Below the pieces are notes generated by a model. It was not told where the DNA came from. It was given only the letters and a program-made list of their open reading frames with translations, and did no database searches. 64,000 bases of DNA. Source: Turritopsis dohrnii (taxonomy: Eukaryota; Cnidaria; Hydrozoa; Anthoathecata; Oceaniidae). Location: the NCBI GenBank assembly GCA_027922465.2, contig BQMF02000022.1, forward strand, positions 1,302,001 to 1,366,000. The letters are read 5' to 3'. The position numbers and the translations under genes are program-made. Numbering within the stretch: position 1 is the stretch's first letter; the number at the start of each line of letters is the position of its first letter. Positions 46,901 to 56,728 of the stretch are shown one piece after another.

Positions 46901-49900
46901 GGCGATTTACTAGTACCCAATTTAGATTTACTAGAGTTGCCATTTTTCATTAATGAGGAGAAAGAAATCTAAAGTTGTGTTGGCTGAAGAACTCGTGCTT
47001 GAGGATCATTTCAATATAGGTTTGCTGTTAGCTATGAACCTATTGTTGTAACAAAAGCAATGTTGTGGCCTCTAAGGATGCAAATTGTTACAGCTGCAGG
47101 GCGCCGTGCAAACGCAACTTGGCACTACTACTGCAACGCCATTTTTCGACTGTTGATAGAGCAACCTCTCTAAGTAGTTAGCAAAGAGTTCGGGCTCATG
47201 TAATACCAGTCGGCAAAGTAGCAACCAGGTAAAACTACTATCCTAACACACTCAACATAGATAACAAATATGCGATGCACTTTACAATTTGGTGGAAGTT
47301 ATGGCTCCAGTAACGACAGTAATGTTCTTAGGAATTCAGAAATGGGAAAAACGTTTTTTTTTTTTGTTTTTTTATTTTGGTGAAAAATGGATCTTCCAGT
47401 TGTAGTTTTTTTTTAACAATAAATTTTTGGAAATTAAAATCATTGGTGGGTTTATTTTTTTAGGACGAAATGATTCTCTTAAACGTTCTTGAAACGACGC
47501 CCTGTTCGACGCCCTGTTGGTTATTAATTTCAATAAAAAACCAAAAAATAATGTATTTTTGTGTCTGCACAAAACCCTCCAGCAAATAACGAAAGAGTAA
47601 GAATATAAAAAAAACTGCAACGAAGAGCGTCTTCATTGGAATAATGTGTATATTTCTATAGATTCTGTATGCACTCCTTCGCAGTGATTCAATGAAATTG
47701 TCCACTGGGCTTCTTCTGTTATTTTAATATTTATCCTTATGTCATCAGTGTGAAACAGGCCTAACTTAAATCTTCAAGATTAATGCAGCGATTATGCAAA
47801 TAATAACAGGTTTTTTTTAAGTCTTTAATACTTGATACATGTCGAAAAACGCATAGTGTATTTTCCGCTTAAAAAAAGTGAATTAAGGGTTTTGTTACCG
47901 AAATAAATATATTTCGGCAACATAATATCCTACACCAAAGGACATGCTGGCAACGGACACGCCCCAGAGAGACTAAAAACATAATCTGCTTCTTTATTCA
48001 GATTTCTTTAAACAATGTGTGTAGATATGTTTAAACTATTATGTTTTAGAAGAATATGTCTTGATGAATTTGTCATTGTAACAACATCACTCGGTCGGTC
48101 GGTACTTAGACCTCGGTCGGTATTTCCCAGTACATAATATCAAAACGGTTATTATATATTGTATTAGGGTTCTATCTTCAGGAAAGTCATTAAGTACGCT
48201 CGGTATCTGGGAATATTATCTTGCCAAAGTGTAAGAAGCCCCGTGGTCTTTTTTAAGGGAAAAAGCTACACATCTACAGGCAGAAGCTTGTTATTTTATG
48301 CATAATTTATGCAGCATTGCTGTAGCTTGCAAGCAAACATCCAGACGAAAAGCATACAGGGAAACTTTGTTTAGCTCACTAGCCAGATTACTAAACCATG
48401 AAGGAAGTTGGAATGATAGGGGTGTTAACTGTTTTTATGGTTACCCTGTTTTGTTTTATGCTTGCTGTATATGCGAAAGTGAAAAATTTCTTTGTCGTTT
48501 CCTAGTTGCATGAAAGTGGATGTAGTTGGAAGACAGTACATTGCGAAAAATGTGGAAAAAGTATGTATCGGTCCGTGTTGTCAAATCATAATTCTGAACA
48601 ATGTCCGAAAAGGGTAATATCATGCGAGTATTGCAATGAAGAAACACCCTTCGACAAATTGACGGTGAGTGATCTATGAAATCTATACCACACTTTTCTC
48701 TTATAGATTGTGTTACACATAGTTTTTGTCCTATTTGCACTTTTTTTGATATTTTCAGATTTTAGAAATCTATTTTGGTTTTTAAAGGTTTTTTATTTGA
48801 TTCACTGTTAAACCAACGGACGGTCTGAGGGTCATCAGATTTCAGAAGGATGATACTATTTTTTTTTTATTTTTTCCTTTTTGCTCGAAAATGTCCTTTT
48901 CTAATCGATATTACGATAACTGTGGTCGCGTAACATATCAAAATATGATTCGTTCTTCGAACATAGTATACAGTATAGTTGTTAGATACATAATTTATCC
49001 TGGTTTAAAAAAGGTTAATTTGAGCTTCGTTCCCACCGGGTGATAAAACCAATTTTATCTCCAAATTTGCGATGTATCAAAATTTGCGGATGATACAGTT
49101 ATTTACTTTGCTGCTAACAAGCCCAATGTCATCGAAAATGTGTTGAATTATGAGCTGTCGTGTATTCATACATACCTGCAGGAGAATGATTTAGTGATAA
49201 ATTTAAAAAAGGGAAAAACAGAATCAATGATGTGTGGAACTTACCAGAAACTTAAAACGGTGTCTCAGCTTCAACTATTTTGTAACTTTGTAGAGATTCA
49301 TACCACCAATAGCTACAAATATTTAGGATCAACAATCGATTCAAAGCTACTACTAAACACAAATTTCGATAACCAGTATAAAAAAGCCTCAGGCAGATTA
49401 CGACTTTTGAATGCTCTCCGTCCACAAATAGACGACGAAACAGCACTGACCATTTACAACAGTATGATTGTTCCACTTATTACCTACAACAGTATTATTA
49501 ACTTAAATCTCAACTCGACACAAATTAATAAGCTTGCTTCCATAGACAATCGTGCAAAATGTATGGTCAATAGTGAAAATGTCGTCCCAGTCTACCACAG
49601 AATTTTAATGCATACGTGTCATACTGTCCGAAAATGTTTAGACGGAAAATTGTTCGATCTCTATCATGGCTATTTCGAAAAGATGGAACATAATAAAACA
49701 ACAAGGAATAATCGACACTTGTTACGTTTACCGAAATTCAAACTGGAAATTGCAAGGAACGGATTTTTTTACATGGGAGCAAAGATTTATAATCAACTTC
49801 CTCTGGAAATTAGAAGAAAAGACGGTGGACAGTTTTATTCATCATTAAGAAAACATAAGTTTTAGCCTCAGTTTTTAGATTTTACATTTTATAACATTTT

Positions 49901-52850
49901 AACATTTTATAACATTTTATAACATATTACATTTTTAACTCTTTTTTAACAGGACACATTTGTAAAGCAGATTTTATCTGAAATGTACACCCTGTATAAA
50001 TATTGATATTGATTGATTGATTGATTGAAAATGGCCATAACGAGGTTCTGATGTGAATCCTCAGACGACAGAAAATTATTGCCGATTTAAGGCGATAGTA
50101 AATTATCGTATTGCGAAACCAAAATCATTTTTATCGCCAAAACCTGGCGATGATTTAATATGAATGAAGTTTGGGAAGAAAAAAATTCACGGCAATCGAT
50201 TGGGATTCGAATAAACATTCGAATTGTGTTGCAAAAACTGCTGGGGATTTTGAATAGAGGTTTGTACGTGAAGATGGCGCCTTTCGAAACCACCAAAACC
50301 AAGAGTGTGATCCCTGCAAAAATGAAATGAGTTTCATTTTTAACTGCGAAAGGATTTCTTACGAACTGCCAATGAATTGTCAATGAGTTGGAACGGTTTA
50401 ATTCGTATCCAACCGCATTATATTAGAAACCTTATTTATAATGAATAAAAAATATTACAAGTGCAGTAATATCCTACGAAGTAGGAATACTCAAACCATC
50501 TAATCAAGGATGTGGAAGACATCGAGTGAACCTATATATTAATAGCCGATTCTCCGTTTGTTTGTTTGTTTGTTTGTTTGTCCGTAAGTCACGCAAAATG
50601 GTAGATGTGAACTGCGAAAGAGAGTCAGCAATGTAAGATCACACAAATTATTTCTCTTCTTGTGCGCGACGTCAGTGTGAAACCATTGTATTGAGACCCT
50701 AATAGAATGCAACGTTTAGGGAAAATTATCTCCGTAACCAATAGGGATAACTGACGTTTTTTGGGTCCCCGAAATTGGCCACGGGGTGACGAAAATTTTT
50801 GGGGACGGGCCTCTATGACGTCATCAAAACTTTTGATCGACGATATCTCTGTAACGGTGCGTCATAGACATGATCCCATACATTTTCTTGCTCAGAATTT
50901 CGAGCTCTACAAGATGGTAACACTTTCTATTGTCAATTCCTTAATTCCATTTTTCGTGAGCTCTTTTGGAGAGGTGACACAACAAAGGCTGAACCTGGGC
51001 GGCGAGCGACGCCGCCTTGGCGGCTAGTATTTAGTAAATCTGGTTCATTCCATTTCAAGCTTCTTTTTTTCCATCGCAAGATTATCCTTCTGGGAATGTG
51101 CATGCACGAGTCGAATATTATATTATGTTGTTAACCATAAATTTTTGAATTATAATACAACGTACCAAAATTAGGTTTAAGGACATCAGAAAGAGTGAGA
51201 AGAGACCATTGTGAGTGAGAAGAGACCATACACACAACAAACACGACCACAACACGACACGAGGATCTACTGACAGCGTTACTTCTAATAGAAGTAATAT
51301 AGTAATGCTGCACCTGCATGCAATAAGAAGAAACTGTAAGAATCACAGAATGGTGTCCTTTGAAAGAATAATCGAAAGAGGGAACATGTTGTCAACTTCC
51401 CTATTCTAACAGTCATTCAGGGATGGAAATAAGGAAATTCTGAGCTGTCGGACATTTTTAATGAAAAGTAGTCCTCCCCTCCCCTCTTTTCTGTCGGACG
51501 TTTTTTTGAGGATTTTATGCTGGCCGTTTCTGGAAAGCTGTTGCAATCGCCTATGTCCAGCTGTTTCCAACCCTGTCATTGGCTTTTTAATAACATGATT
51601 AAAAATGAATCTTTCCTTTTGTTGTTATCATCCATGTTATCTGTTTTTCCAGATACATTATTCGTCTTGTACACAAAGACCGAATTTCTGTCCATACGGC
51701 TGTGGAGTTATTCTGGAGGATAAGAGAATCTTCCGACATTCCCAGGAATGTCCGAAAGTCTTGTCCGGAGAAGTGTGCAGATATCAAGTGTTTGGCTGCA
51801 CCAACAGTGTGAGTCACTTGTATTTCAATGGAGTATATGAATCTTACTTACGCACCCGTTTTCATTGTTGCCATGGTTACTATGTGGTAATTCTTGGTTC
51901 TACTTTTGAAGAATCAACAAACCACCTTTTGAACCGATTGGACGGGAATTGACTTCATCTAATTGTTCTCAATTTCATTTCAGGATATCCATGGCAACCA
52001 CGATATTGTGATTATGTCAGCATTTGAGCGTCTTCAGGAAAAATGTGAAGCGTTAGAAGGAAAAAGCAACGACCAAGCAAAGAAAACGTTTGATGAAGTT
52101 CAGCAAAAATTTCATCTTATCGAAAGTAAATTGGACCGCTACGAAGAGCTGCAAACGAAATGCCACAAACTGGAGGAAAAGTTAGCCGCGTATAAGACCC
52201 AAATGGATGCAATGAATTCGGAGATGATTCAAATGAAAGAGGAGTTCTCTGAAGAAATAAAACAAAATATGGCGATTTCCGCGCCGACCAACACGAGTGA
52301 AAACAGCAATAGCAAAATCGAACAACTCGAAAACTCTCATTCGTTACTCAATAAAAGTTTAGCTGACTTAGACTTGCGTCAGCAGTTATTGGAAAACACC
52401 AGTTACAATGGTCATATCTTCTGGAAGATAGATAACATGGAACATCGAATGAATCAGGCCAGAATTGGTCGTGTGACTGTTCTCCACAGTGCACCAAGCT
52501 TCACAAGGCGAAACGGTTATAAGTACTGCTGTAGAGTATACCTGAATGGAGACGGGATGGGAAAAGCGACGCATGTCTCCATCTTCTTTGTTCTGATGAA
52601 ATCGGATTTTGATATCGTTTTAGATTGGCCCTTTCGGGAGCGGGTTACTTTCAGGCTAGTACACCCGACCGAATCTTCTCGAAACATTCAAGAGACTTTC
52701 ATGCCTGACCCGACTTCCCCGAGTTTCCGAAAACCAGTTAAAAACATGAACGTGGCTGCTGGCTGCCCGTTGTTCGTCTCTCATGACCTGTTGTATTCCG
52801 GTGGTTACGTGTCAGAAAACTGTATATTTCTCGAACTTAAAGTTGGTTAG
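36501..52850 (+). CDS. TNF receptor-associated factor (TRAF)-like adaptor
   Basis: Five exons: 36501-36649, 36779-36932, 48506-48664, 51653-51808 and 51984-52850; 1485 nt, 494 residues, phases consistent. Exons 1-2 encode a RING-like region (LACFFCRSLMKNTIQTSRGE, then ACQSCYTRK, DVCPIDGE, FPDRFADKEIGELRCYCPN). Exons 3 and 4 encode TRAF-type zinc fingers (CSWKTVHCEKCGKS, CPKRVISCEYCNEE, FCPYGCGVILEDKRIFRHSQ). Exon 5 starts with a coiled coil of about 120 residues (LQEKCEALEGKS, KCHKLEEKLAAYKTQMDAMN) and ends with a MATH/TRAF-C domain (GHIFWKIDNMEHRMNQARIG, SDFDIVLDWPFRERVTFRLV, CPLFVSHDLL). TRAFs couple TNF-receptor and Toll/IL-1 type receptors to NF-kB and JNK signalling, usually as E3 ubiquitin ligases that trimerise through the MATH domain. 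The usual CGH of the RING reads SRGE, so ligase activity is uncertain. Introns 2 and 3 (11.6 and 3.0 kb) are full of transposons. Confidence 0.93.
36933..37877. other. TRAF intron 2, 5' part, nothing recognised
   Basis: Intron sequence without element ends or coding motifs. Confidence 0.4.
37880..38188. mobile_element. 309-bp TIR element with long G tracts
   Basis: The ends CTCTTCTGTGCTTAATTGTA followed by a G run are mirrored at the right by a C run and TACAATTAAGCACAGAAGAG, with TA outside on both sides. The left G run is about 40 nt, and several further GGGGGG runs lie inside, so the G-rich strand could form G-quadruplexes. Frames across it encode only polyglycine or polyproline and are not genes. 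The long G run may be unreliable in length. Confidence 0.85.
38624..39790. mobile_element. hAT-like element with CAGGCCTCGAAATCCG ends
   Basis: CAGGCCTCGAAATCCG at 38624 is mirrored by CGGATTTCGAGGCCTG ending at 39790. TACCT occurs on both sides (38619-38623 and 39791-39795), which may be all or part of the target duplication. Near the ends are repeats of ACTCGCG / CGCGAGTA. Nested inside, 38919-39006 is another inverted repeat (GGAAGGTGACTCTCC against GAGTCACCTTC). No transposase; one short basic frame at 39058-39243 (-) has no recognised motif. Confidence 0.75.
39815..40170 (+). pseudogene. Reverse-transcriptase relic of a LINE
   Basis: Three frames together give the heart of a non-LTR reverse transcriptase: VTCGVFQGSIW in one, GDLFLALINDISSKLRHST in the next, and YKYADDSDIF in the third. 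The order GVxQGS...LINDI...YADD is diagnostic. Everything else has decayed. It lies immediately beside the right end of the hAT-like element, in TRAF intron 2. Confidence 0.6.
40171..41430. other. TRAF intron 2, unassigned; possible element-derived frame at 41250-41430
   Basis: Mostly featureless. A + frame at about 41250-41450 reads IGSLTKFVFNGNTSPSATTA, then GISKEFSAIAFDNVEVWKTL and runs into the minisatellite. I do not recognise it. Confidence 0.35.
41432..41716. repeat. 31-bp minisatellite, about nine copies
   Basis: The unit is CAAACGATCCAATGGTAAAG plus GT(C/G)CTTTTGTT. Eight full copies and two partial ones follow each other without gaps, differing at only a few positions. Since 31 is not a multiple of 3, the array shifts frame and cannot encode a simple peptide repeat. 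Confidence 0.95.
41717..43192. other. TRAF intron 2 between minisatellite and LINE
   Basis: No element ends were recognised. The minus frame at 42832-43176 lacks a family signature. Confidence 0.4.
43323..46950 (-). pseudogene. LINE endonuclease/reverse transcriptase (ORF2-like)
   Basis: The coding part of the LINE: endonuclease at about 46950-45950, linker, reverse transcriptase fingers and palm at 45600-45313 and 44483-43900, thumb and C-terminal region to 43323. The catalytic YADD is intact; the GVxQG motif reads GVSQD. It is broken by an 829-bp insertion at 44484-45312 and by at least two frameshifts. Such enzymes copy their own RNA into nicked chromosomal DNA. Confidence 0.85.
44484..45312. 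mobile_element. 829-bp TIR element inserted in the LINE, target duplication CATCAG
   Basis: The ends TATGAAGTTA...GCGCCAAAATCTCGTTTGTC are mirrored by GATAAACGAGATTTTGGCGT...TAACTTCATA. CATCAG stands directly outside both ends (44478-44483 and 45313-45318). Removing the element and one CATCAG joins the LINE frame between STADV and LTVIS. Inside both ends the unit GTCGAGTCGTTTTAGA is repeated with variants, giving inverted subterminal blocks of about 150 bp. No transposase. A 6-bp duplication is unusual; the superfamily is unassigned. Confidence 0.88.
46961..47599. other. TRAF intron 2 sequence, nothing recognised
   Basis: Intron sequence following the LINE 5' end. No motif or TIR was recognised. 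Confidence 0.4.
47600..47712. mobile_element. Diverged copy of the CCCAGTGG MITE
   Basis: Contains CTGCAACGAAGAGCGTCTTC at one side and GCACTCCTTCGCAGTG plus TTGTCCACTGGG at the other, matching 6680-6802 in the same order. The left outer end is degraded. Confidence 0.6.
47836..47868. repeat. Solo end of the Harbinger family seen at 25146
   Basis: CGCATAGTGTATTTTCCGCTTA closely matches the right terminal repeat of the 25146-25938 element (CTCATAGTGTATTTCCAGCTTTA), and is followed by TTA as in that family. No partner end was found nearby. Confidence 0.6.
47869..48505. other. TRAF intron 2, 3' end
   Basis: Intron sequence leading to the acceptor at 48504-48505. A short palindrome (TACCGAAATAAATATATTTCGGCA) lies near 47898; otherwise nothing was recognised. 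Confidence 0.4.
49040..50030 (+). mobile_element. 5'-truncated LINE 3' end with GATT-repeat tail
   Basis: The copy starts within the reverse transcriptase palm (KFADDTVIYFAANK at about 49080) and stays open to 49865 (END: SSLRKHKF). The stretch covers the thumb and the C-terminal region (YKYLGSTIDSKL, ALTIYNSMIVPLITYNS). An untranslated stretch with ACATTTTATAACATTTTATA repeats follows, then the tail (TTGATTGATTGATTGATTGA at 50007-50028). A simple-repeat tail instead of poly(A) is typical of CR1/L2-group LINEs. It is inserted in TRAF intron 3. Confidence 0.82.
50531..51027 (+). mobile_element. Helitron-like non-autonomous element
   Basis: The left end CCTATATATTAATAGCCGAT, followed by a GTTT microsatellite and TTGTCCGTAAGTCACGC, resembles the TCTATATATTA-TTTGTCCGTC 5' ends of animal Helitrons, with the first T changed. 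The right end has a GC-rich hairpin (GCCGCCTTGGCGGC) running straight into CTAG, the CTRR terminus, followed by T as expected for insertion at AT. No TIR or target duplication is seen, and no Rep/helicase gene. Confidence 0.65.
51028..51652. other. TRAF intron 3, 3' part
   Basis: Contains a short direct duplication of GAGTGAGAAGAGACCAT (at about 51194 and 51214). Nothing else recognised. Confidence 0.5.
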
Positions 52851-52865
52851 CATTAGCCACATTCC

Positions 52866-53132
52866 GGAAGGGGTTGACAAACTTCTACAGCATTCGCACG
52901 TTGACGTATAAAATATATTTTTTTCACGTACGGCAAATAATTTTTAACGTACATATTTCAAATCAAAATATAATGCACGCGACCTAATATTTTATAAAAT
53001 TCACGTACAAAATAATGGCTAGTTGGCGTTCGTGCACGAACAAGTAATGTTTTTTCCATCGTACGTTGACATCGAAAAAGTCCTAATATTTGTACGTCAC
53101 GTCCTCACGTACACGATTTGTCAACCCCTTCC
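52866..53132. mobile_element. 267-bp TIR element with GGAAGGGGTTGACAAA ends
   Basis: GGAAGGGGTTGACAAA at 52866 is mirrored by TTTGTCAACCCCTTCC ending at 53132. The interior repeats CACGTAC / ACGTACAAAAT many times. It begins 16 bp after the TRAF stop codon, so it probably lies in the 3' untranslated region and could supply or alter the polyadenylation region. Confidence 0.8.
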
Positions 53133-53201
53133 GCCGGTGCAGAAAATCATGCTTTGTTTACACGAAACTATATTCGCTATGTATCTGTAGGGACGTTTAT
53201 A

Positions 53202-53565
53202 CAGTGTGTTTCATATTGTGGAAATGGAAATATTTTAAATGAGTATATCGAGTTTCAAAATAATTTTTACATCGTTGGGAAGCCATTTTGAAGTTCTTTC
53301 AGATAGTATAATTTTGTGAAAAATGAAAAAGTGTTTTTTTAAAAAATATGGAAAATGTCTTAAATTAAATTTTTAATGGTCGATTAAGATGTGAATGAAA
53401 AGAAACGATTTTTTGAAACAATAACAGCAATTTGGATAACAATAAATAAATTTAAGCTCTGTGTTCACGAATTTCCATTGATGTCAAAGTTGTTTTGAAA
53501 TTTGGTATTATTCTTTTAAAAAAACGACTTTAAAATTTCCATTTCTAACATTATGAAACACACTG
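53202..53565. mobile_element. Mariner-like MITE with CAGTGTGTTTCATA ends
   Basis: CAGTGTGTTTCATATTGTGG at the left and TAACATTATGAAACACACTG at the right are inverted copies, flanked by TA on both sides. Next to the ends, GAAATGGAAAT is also mirrored. It is 364 bp long and has no coding capacity. TA flanks and CAGTGTG ends fit the Tc1/mariner group. Confidence 0.82.
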
Positions 53566-53569
53566 TATA

Positions 53570-55490
53570 GCTTGGTAGAGTTGTTCTTGAATATGTCCCC
53601 CAAAGTCATTGGAAACTTCACGTGAACATTCGGAAAAACGTGCAAAGTAATGATGTTTCTTTTGATACAAGTAAAGTTTTACATCTCATCAGTAAATATA
53701 TTTTTTCGTGTAACAGGCTGGTTGATGTCAGGAATGTGGCTAATGTTTGGCTTATGCTTGGCTTATTCCTAGTTTGAAACAGTGATTAGAACGATTCGCG
53801 TAGTGCTTATGAATCGTAATCGTTAGCGATCCTGTAAGTCGTCGATTAACAATCGTTGCTGTCGTTGTGTTGTTGCTTTAAAATTCAAACATTTTGATAT
53901 AGAGTTTTTATGGAAAATTTTGTTAATTTATAATAAAAGAAATATCCATCCTTGCATAAGGAAGAAGAAATTGTTCGCGAAGGAGCTGCAAATGGCAGAC
54001 GAATATTATATAACTAATATTCAGCACGGCTGAATATTAGTTATATAAGTTTTATAAGTTGGGCTCGGCGCGACAGAGCTTATAAAATAGACGTAACAGA
54101 TTTCCTTTAATTTTCAGTACATTGCAAGAAAATGAATATATATGTTTTCTCCTGTTTTTCTTCTCTTTACATTATGATATATTAAGATCATTTGTCTTCT
54201 CAGTAAGAAGGTTTTTCCTTAATCCGTTATTATACTGTTAATATTTTCATGTAGTATAGTTTCATGCGCCTAATATTTCTTTGTAAATAAATCTCCTAAT
54301 TCGAACTTTCTGAAAATCGAACATTTTTTTCGGTTCTTTGGATGTTTGGACTAGATAGAGCGAGTATAAGTATGAGTATAAGCGCGTATGAGCAAGTATA
54401 ATAGTATAATCGTAAATTCCATAAAACGGAATCGTTTGTAGTTAAAGTCAATTTTTTGTTGTCAAGGTTTCGAAATATTTCTTGGTCAGAAGGGAAGAGA
54501 AATTTCTCGTAAGCTTGACACAAATGGGTTTTTTGTTTTTTTCCATGAAATACCGCATATGTACATATAGTATCGTAGCTTTTTTTTCGTAAATTGAATT
54601 GTGTTACCTAAGGTTTAAAAAGATGTGTCAACACAAATTTTTCTTATTTTTGTGCTAACCTCGTTTCCATGTTGCTTATGACTTTTCCATACCATACCAA
54701 CACGCTGAAATGAGAAGATGGGCATGTATTCGGGAAAGGTGTCTCGATCTTTCATGGCAACCGAGTATCTCAAACGTCCACAATTCTGAAACACTGATTT
54801 AGCGATGCAATTTAAGAATGTATCATATTCGCTGGCTGAAACCATACGAATAAGCAGATGGCATCTATATGTCGGTTTCCATTCTTACCGATTGCTAACT
54901 TAAGGTCGATTCTATAAGGACGTTTTTTTATGAACGAGTACATAAAGATTCTATAATTCCGAAAACTTTGAAGACTTATTTATGTCAGTATTTAATACAC
55001 AACTGCCACAAGCAACGAGATTTTCGATGGATTCTTCATACTCTACGGGTGTACGGGGGGGTCGACATTTTTCCTGTCATTTCAACTTTTTTGGCTACTT
55101 AAATGTTTCTAAATACTGAATATAAACATTTGACAGATATTTTCAAGTCATAACTTCAGCTACATTCGTTAGTTACATAATTTGCATTTGCTGTATATCG
55201 TAGTAATCTTTGTCAGAGATGTATTGTTGGACATGTTCAGGGGAGGTCAATATCAAGGTCTACTTCCCATAAAGGAAAAGTGCAAATAACAAAAACTGAT
55301 ACCTCCACCGACATAAGACATGTGACGAGGAAATACTCGCCCTGTGGTGTCTCCGATCTGTTCATTGTGGAATTTTGGTTATCACTACAAATCAGCTTTT
55401 GAAAAGAGCAATACACAATTGACAATGAATGGGTAAAGTTTGCAAACCAGGAATCTTTCTGATGTTTGTTGATAGATGGGCTATTACCGT
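53570..55490. other. Intergenic region after TRAF
   Basis: Apart from the hairpin at 54006 nothing is firmly recognised. A minus frame at 54845-54656 (MVSASEYDTFLNCIAKSVFQ, ending at a possible GT donor) could be an exon of an unidentified gene, but no family motif is visible. Confidence 0.35.
54006..54048. repeat. Perfect 43-nt hairpin
   Basis: TTATATAACTAATATTCAGC is followed by ACG and then its exact complement. It is a simple stem-loop with a 3-nt loop in intergenic DNA. There is no terminal U run in either sense to suggest a transcription terminator. Confidence 0.8.
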
Positions 55491-55493
55491 GAT

Positions 55494-55553
55494 CGATGAA
55501 GAAGACACGACCGTCAGAGTGCACCCTCTCTTCCCAGTGAGCCTGTCAAACAA
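55494..55553 (-). CDS. Possible isolated WW-domain exon
   Basis: On the minus strand, a TTTGACAG acceptor is followed by a frame encoding HWEERVHSDGRVFFIDH and a GT donor (G|GTAATA). WEERxHxDGRxFFIDH is the first half of a WW domain as found in NEDD4-family ubiquitin ligases. The second half, with the second conserved Trp, is not found nearby. It may belong to a gene with distant exons, or be a stray exon. Confidence 0.45.
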
Positions 55554-55559
55554 ACAGAT

Positions 55560-56728
55560 TGGACATGTACCAATGGACCAATGAACATAGTGTTGGTATA
55601 ACTTTTGCAACTACCAAATTCCTTCGTCACTTGTCAGGTTATTATCGGAAAGCAACTGAACAGGAGGGACGGGTTTTCGGATTTGAGATTCCGGTGAGAT
55701 TGCACTGGGCATCAAAACCCGATTAAGTTTCGGCATTTATAGCCGATTGGAAAAATTATATTTATGGGTTTTGTATAATTCTCTGAAATACATTTAAAAA
55801 CCGATTAAGTGGATGGAAAAGAAACTCGGCGAAGAAAATAAAGTTCTTCAAGAGATGAAAAATAAATGTTTGAAATAAAACAATTTGACTATTTTCTTCC
55901 TTTGGCCGCTAATTAGAATGTTTTGACCAAATTTCTTGCAAAATTTGTCAGTTCATTAGAGGAGGAGTCCGTTAACTTTAGCGTCAACTAGAGATTCCTC
56001 TGTAGTTGAAAAAGTTGAAATGGAATACTTTTTTGTCAAAAGGCAAGTCATGGCGACATACGTAACTTGTAAATAAAAATTAAATTTAATACAGAAATCC
56101 CCGATGGCTAAATCAGCATAATTTCGTAAATTGCGACTCTCTGGGGGATTGAGAAGAAATTGATTCCAGTTTATAAATGTCTTAACCAAAACTATACAAA
56201 GATAACTTTAACAAAAAATCCTAGTTAATTAAGGTATCACTATTATTCAATTATATTAAAATCTATTTACATACTGCAATAAAAAGTCCATGGGTCATTA
56301 ATACAAGTACCTTAAATTATCGATTAAAACGCCCGCTGATTCTAGAAACACCCAGTTCAAACATGCGCCCCATGATCAAATATATGCCCAGGGTAACAAG
56401 ATTTCTCACAATAGCTACTTTCAACTATTTTTGTTTTGACTTCAAACATGTCTAGATTTCCTCACAAATAATTGCGTCATGTTGCTAGCTTTGTTGAGTA
56501 TTTTTTATAAGTTCACAGATCTGAGTATGTGCCTAGCCGAAAATTGATTTCTATAAAATAAATCGGTAATTTAATTTAGATAAAAAAAAATCAAAGAAAA
56601 ACTACTTCACTACTTCAAGACTAAGTGAAGTTTTTTTTTTTACATCAAAAATATGATGTCACAGCGTCACTTCATGTTTCTGTCGATAATCTGAGCGTCC
56701 GGCATCATTATGTTCTTCGGCTTCTATA
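55560..56728. other. Intergenic region 3' of the Patched-like gene
   Basis: AT-rich, no recognised gene. The minus frame at 55956-56189 has no motif. Confidence 0.4.

Larger units (their letters stand above)
43193..46960 (-). mobile_element. CR1/Jockey-like LINE, interrupted and mutated
   Basis: Read on the minus strand, an endonuclease-reverse transcriptase open reading frame begins near 46950 (SFSNICGLCENFSHLESFPA). APE-type endonuclease motifs are FVFGDFNIHQADW and GNSDHSVVNVAI. Reverse transcriptase follows: ATGPDEIP, PISLLSVVSKIFESL, HQYGFRSGRSTADV, then after a later insertion ALDISKAFDKVWH, GVSQDFVLG and LAIYADDTTLYSS. The protein ends in NRHLALSL near 43325; the 3' end carries an A-rich tail (AAATAAATAAATAAA on the minus strand). 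Frame changes near 46740 and 45540 show it is dead. The frame before the endonuclease (ORF1) is absent, so the copy may be 5'-truncated. Confidence 0.88.

Noticed and set aside
54006..54048. Rho-independent-type terminator
   Set aside because: The genome is eukaryotic and no U run follows the stem.
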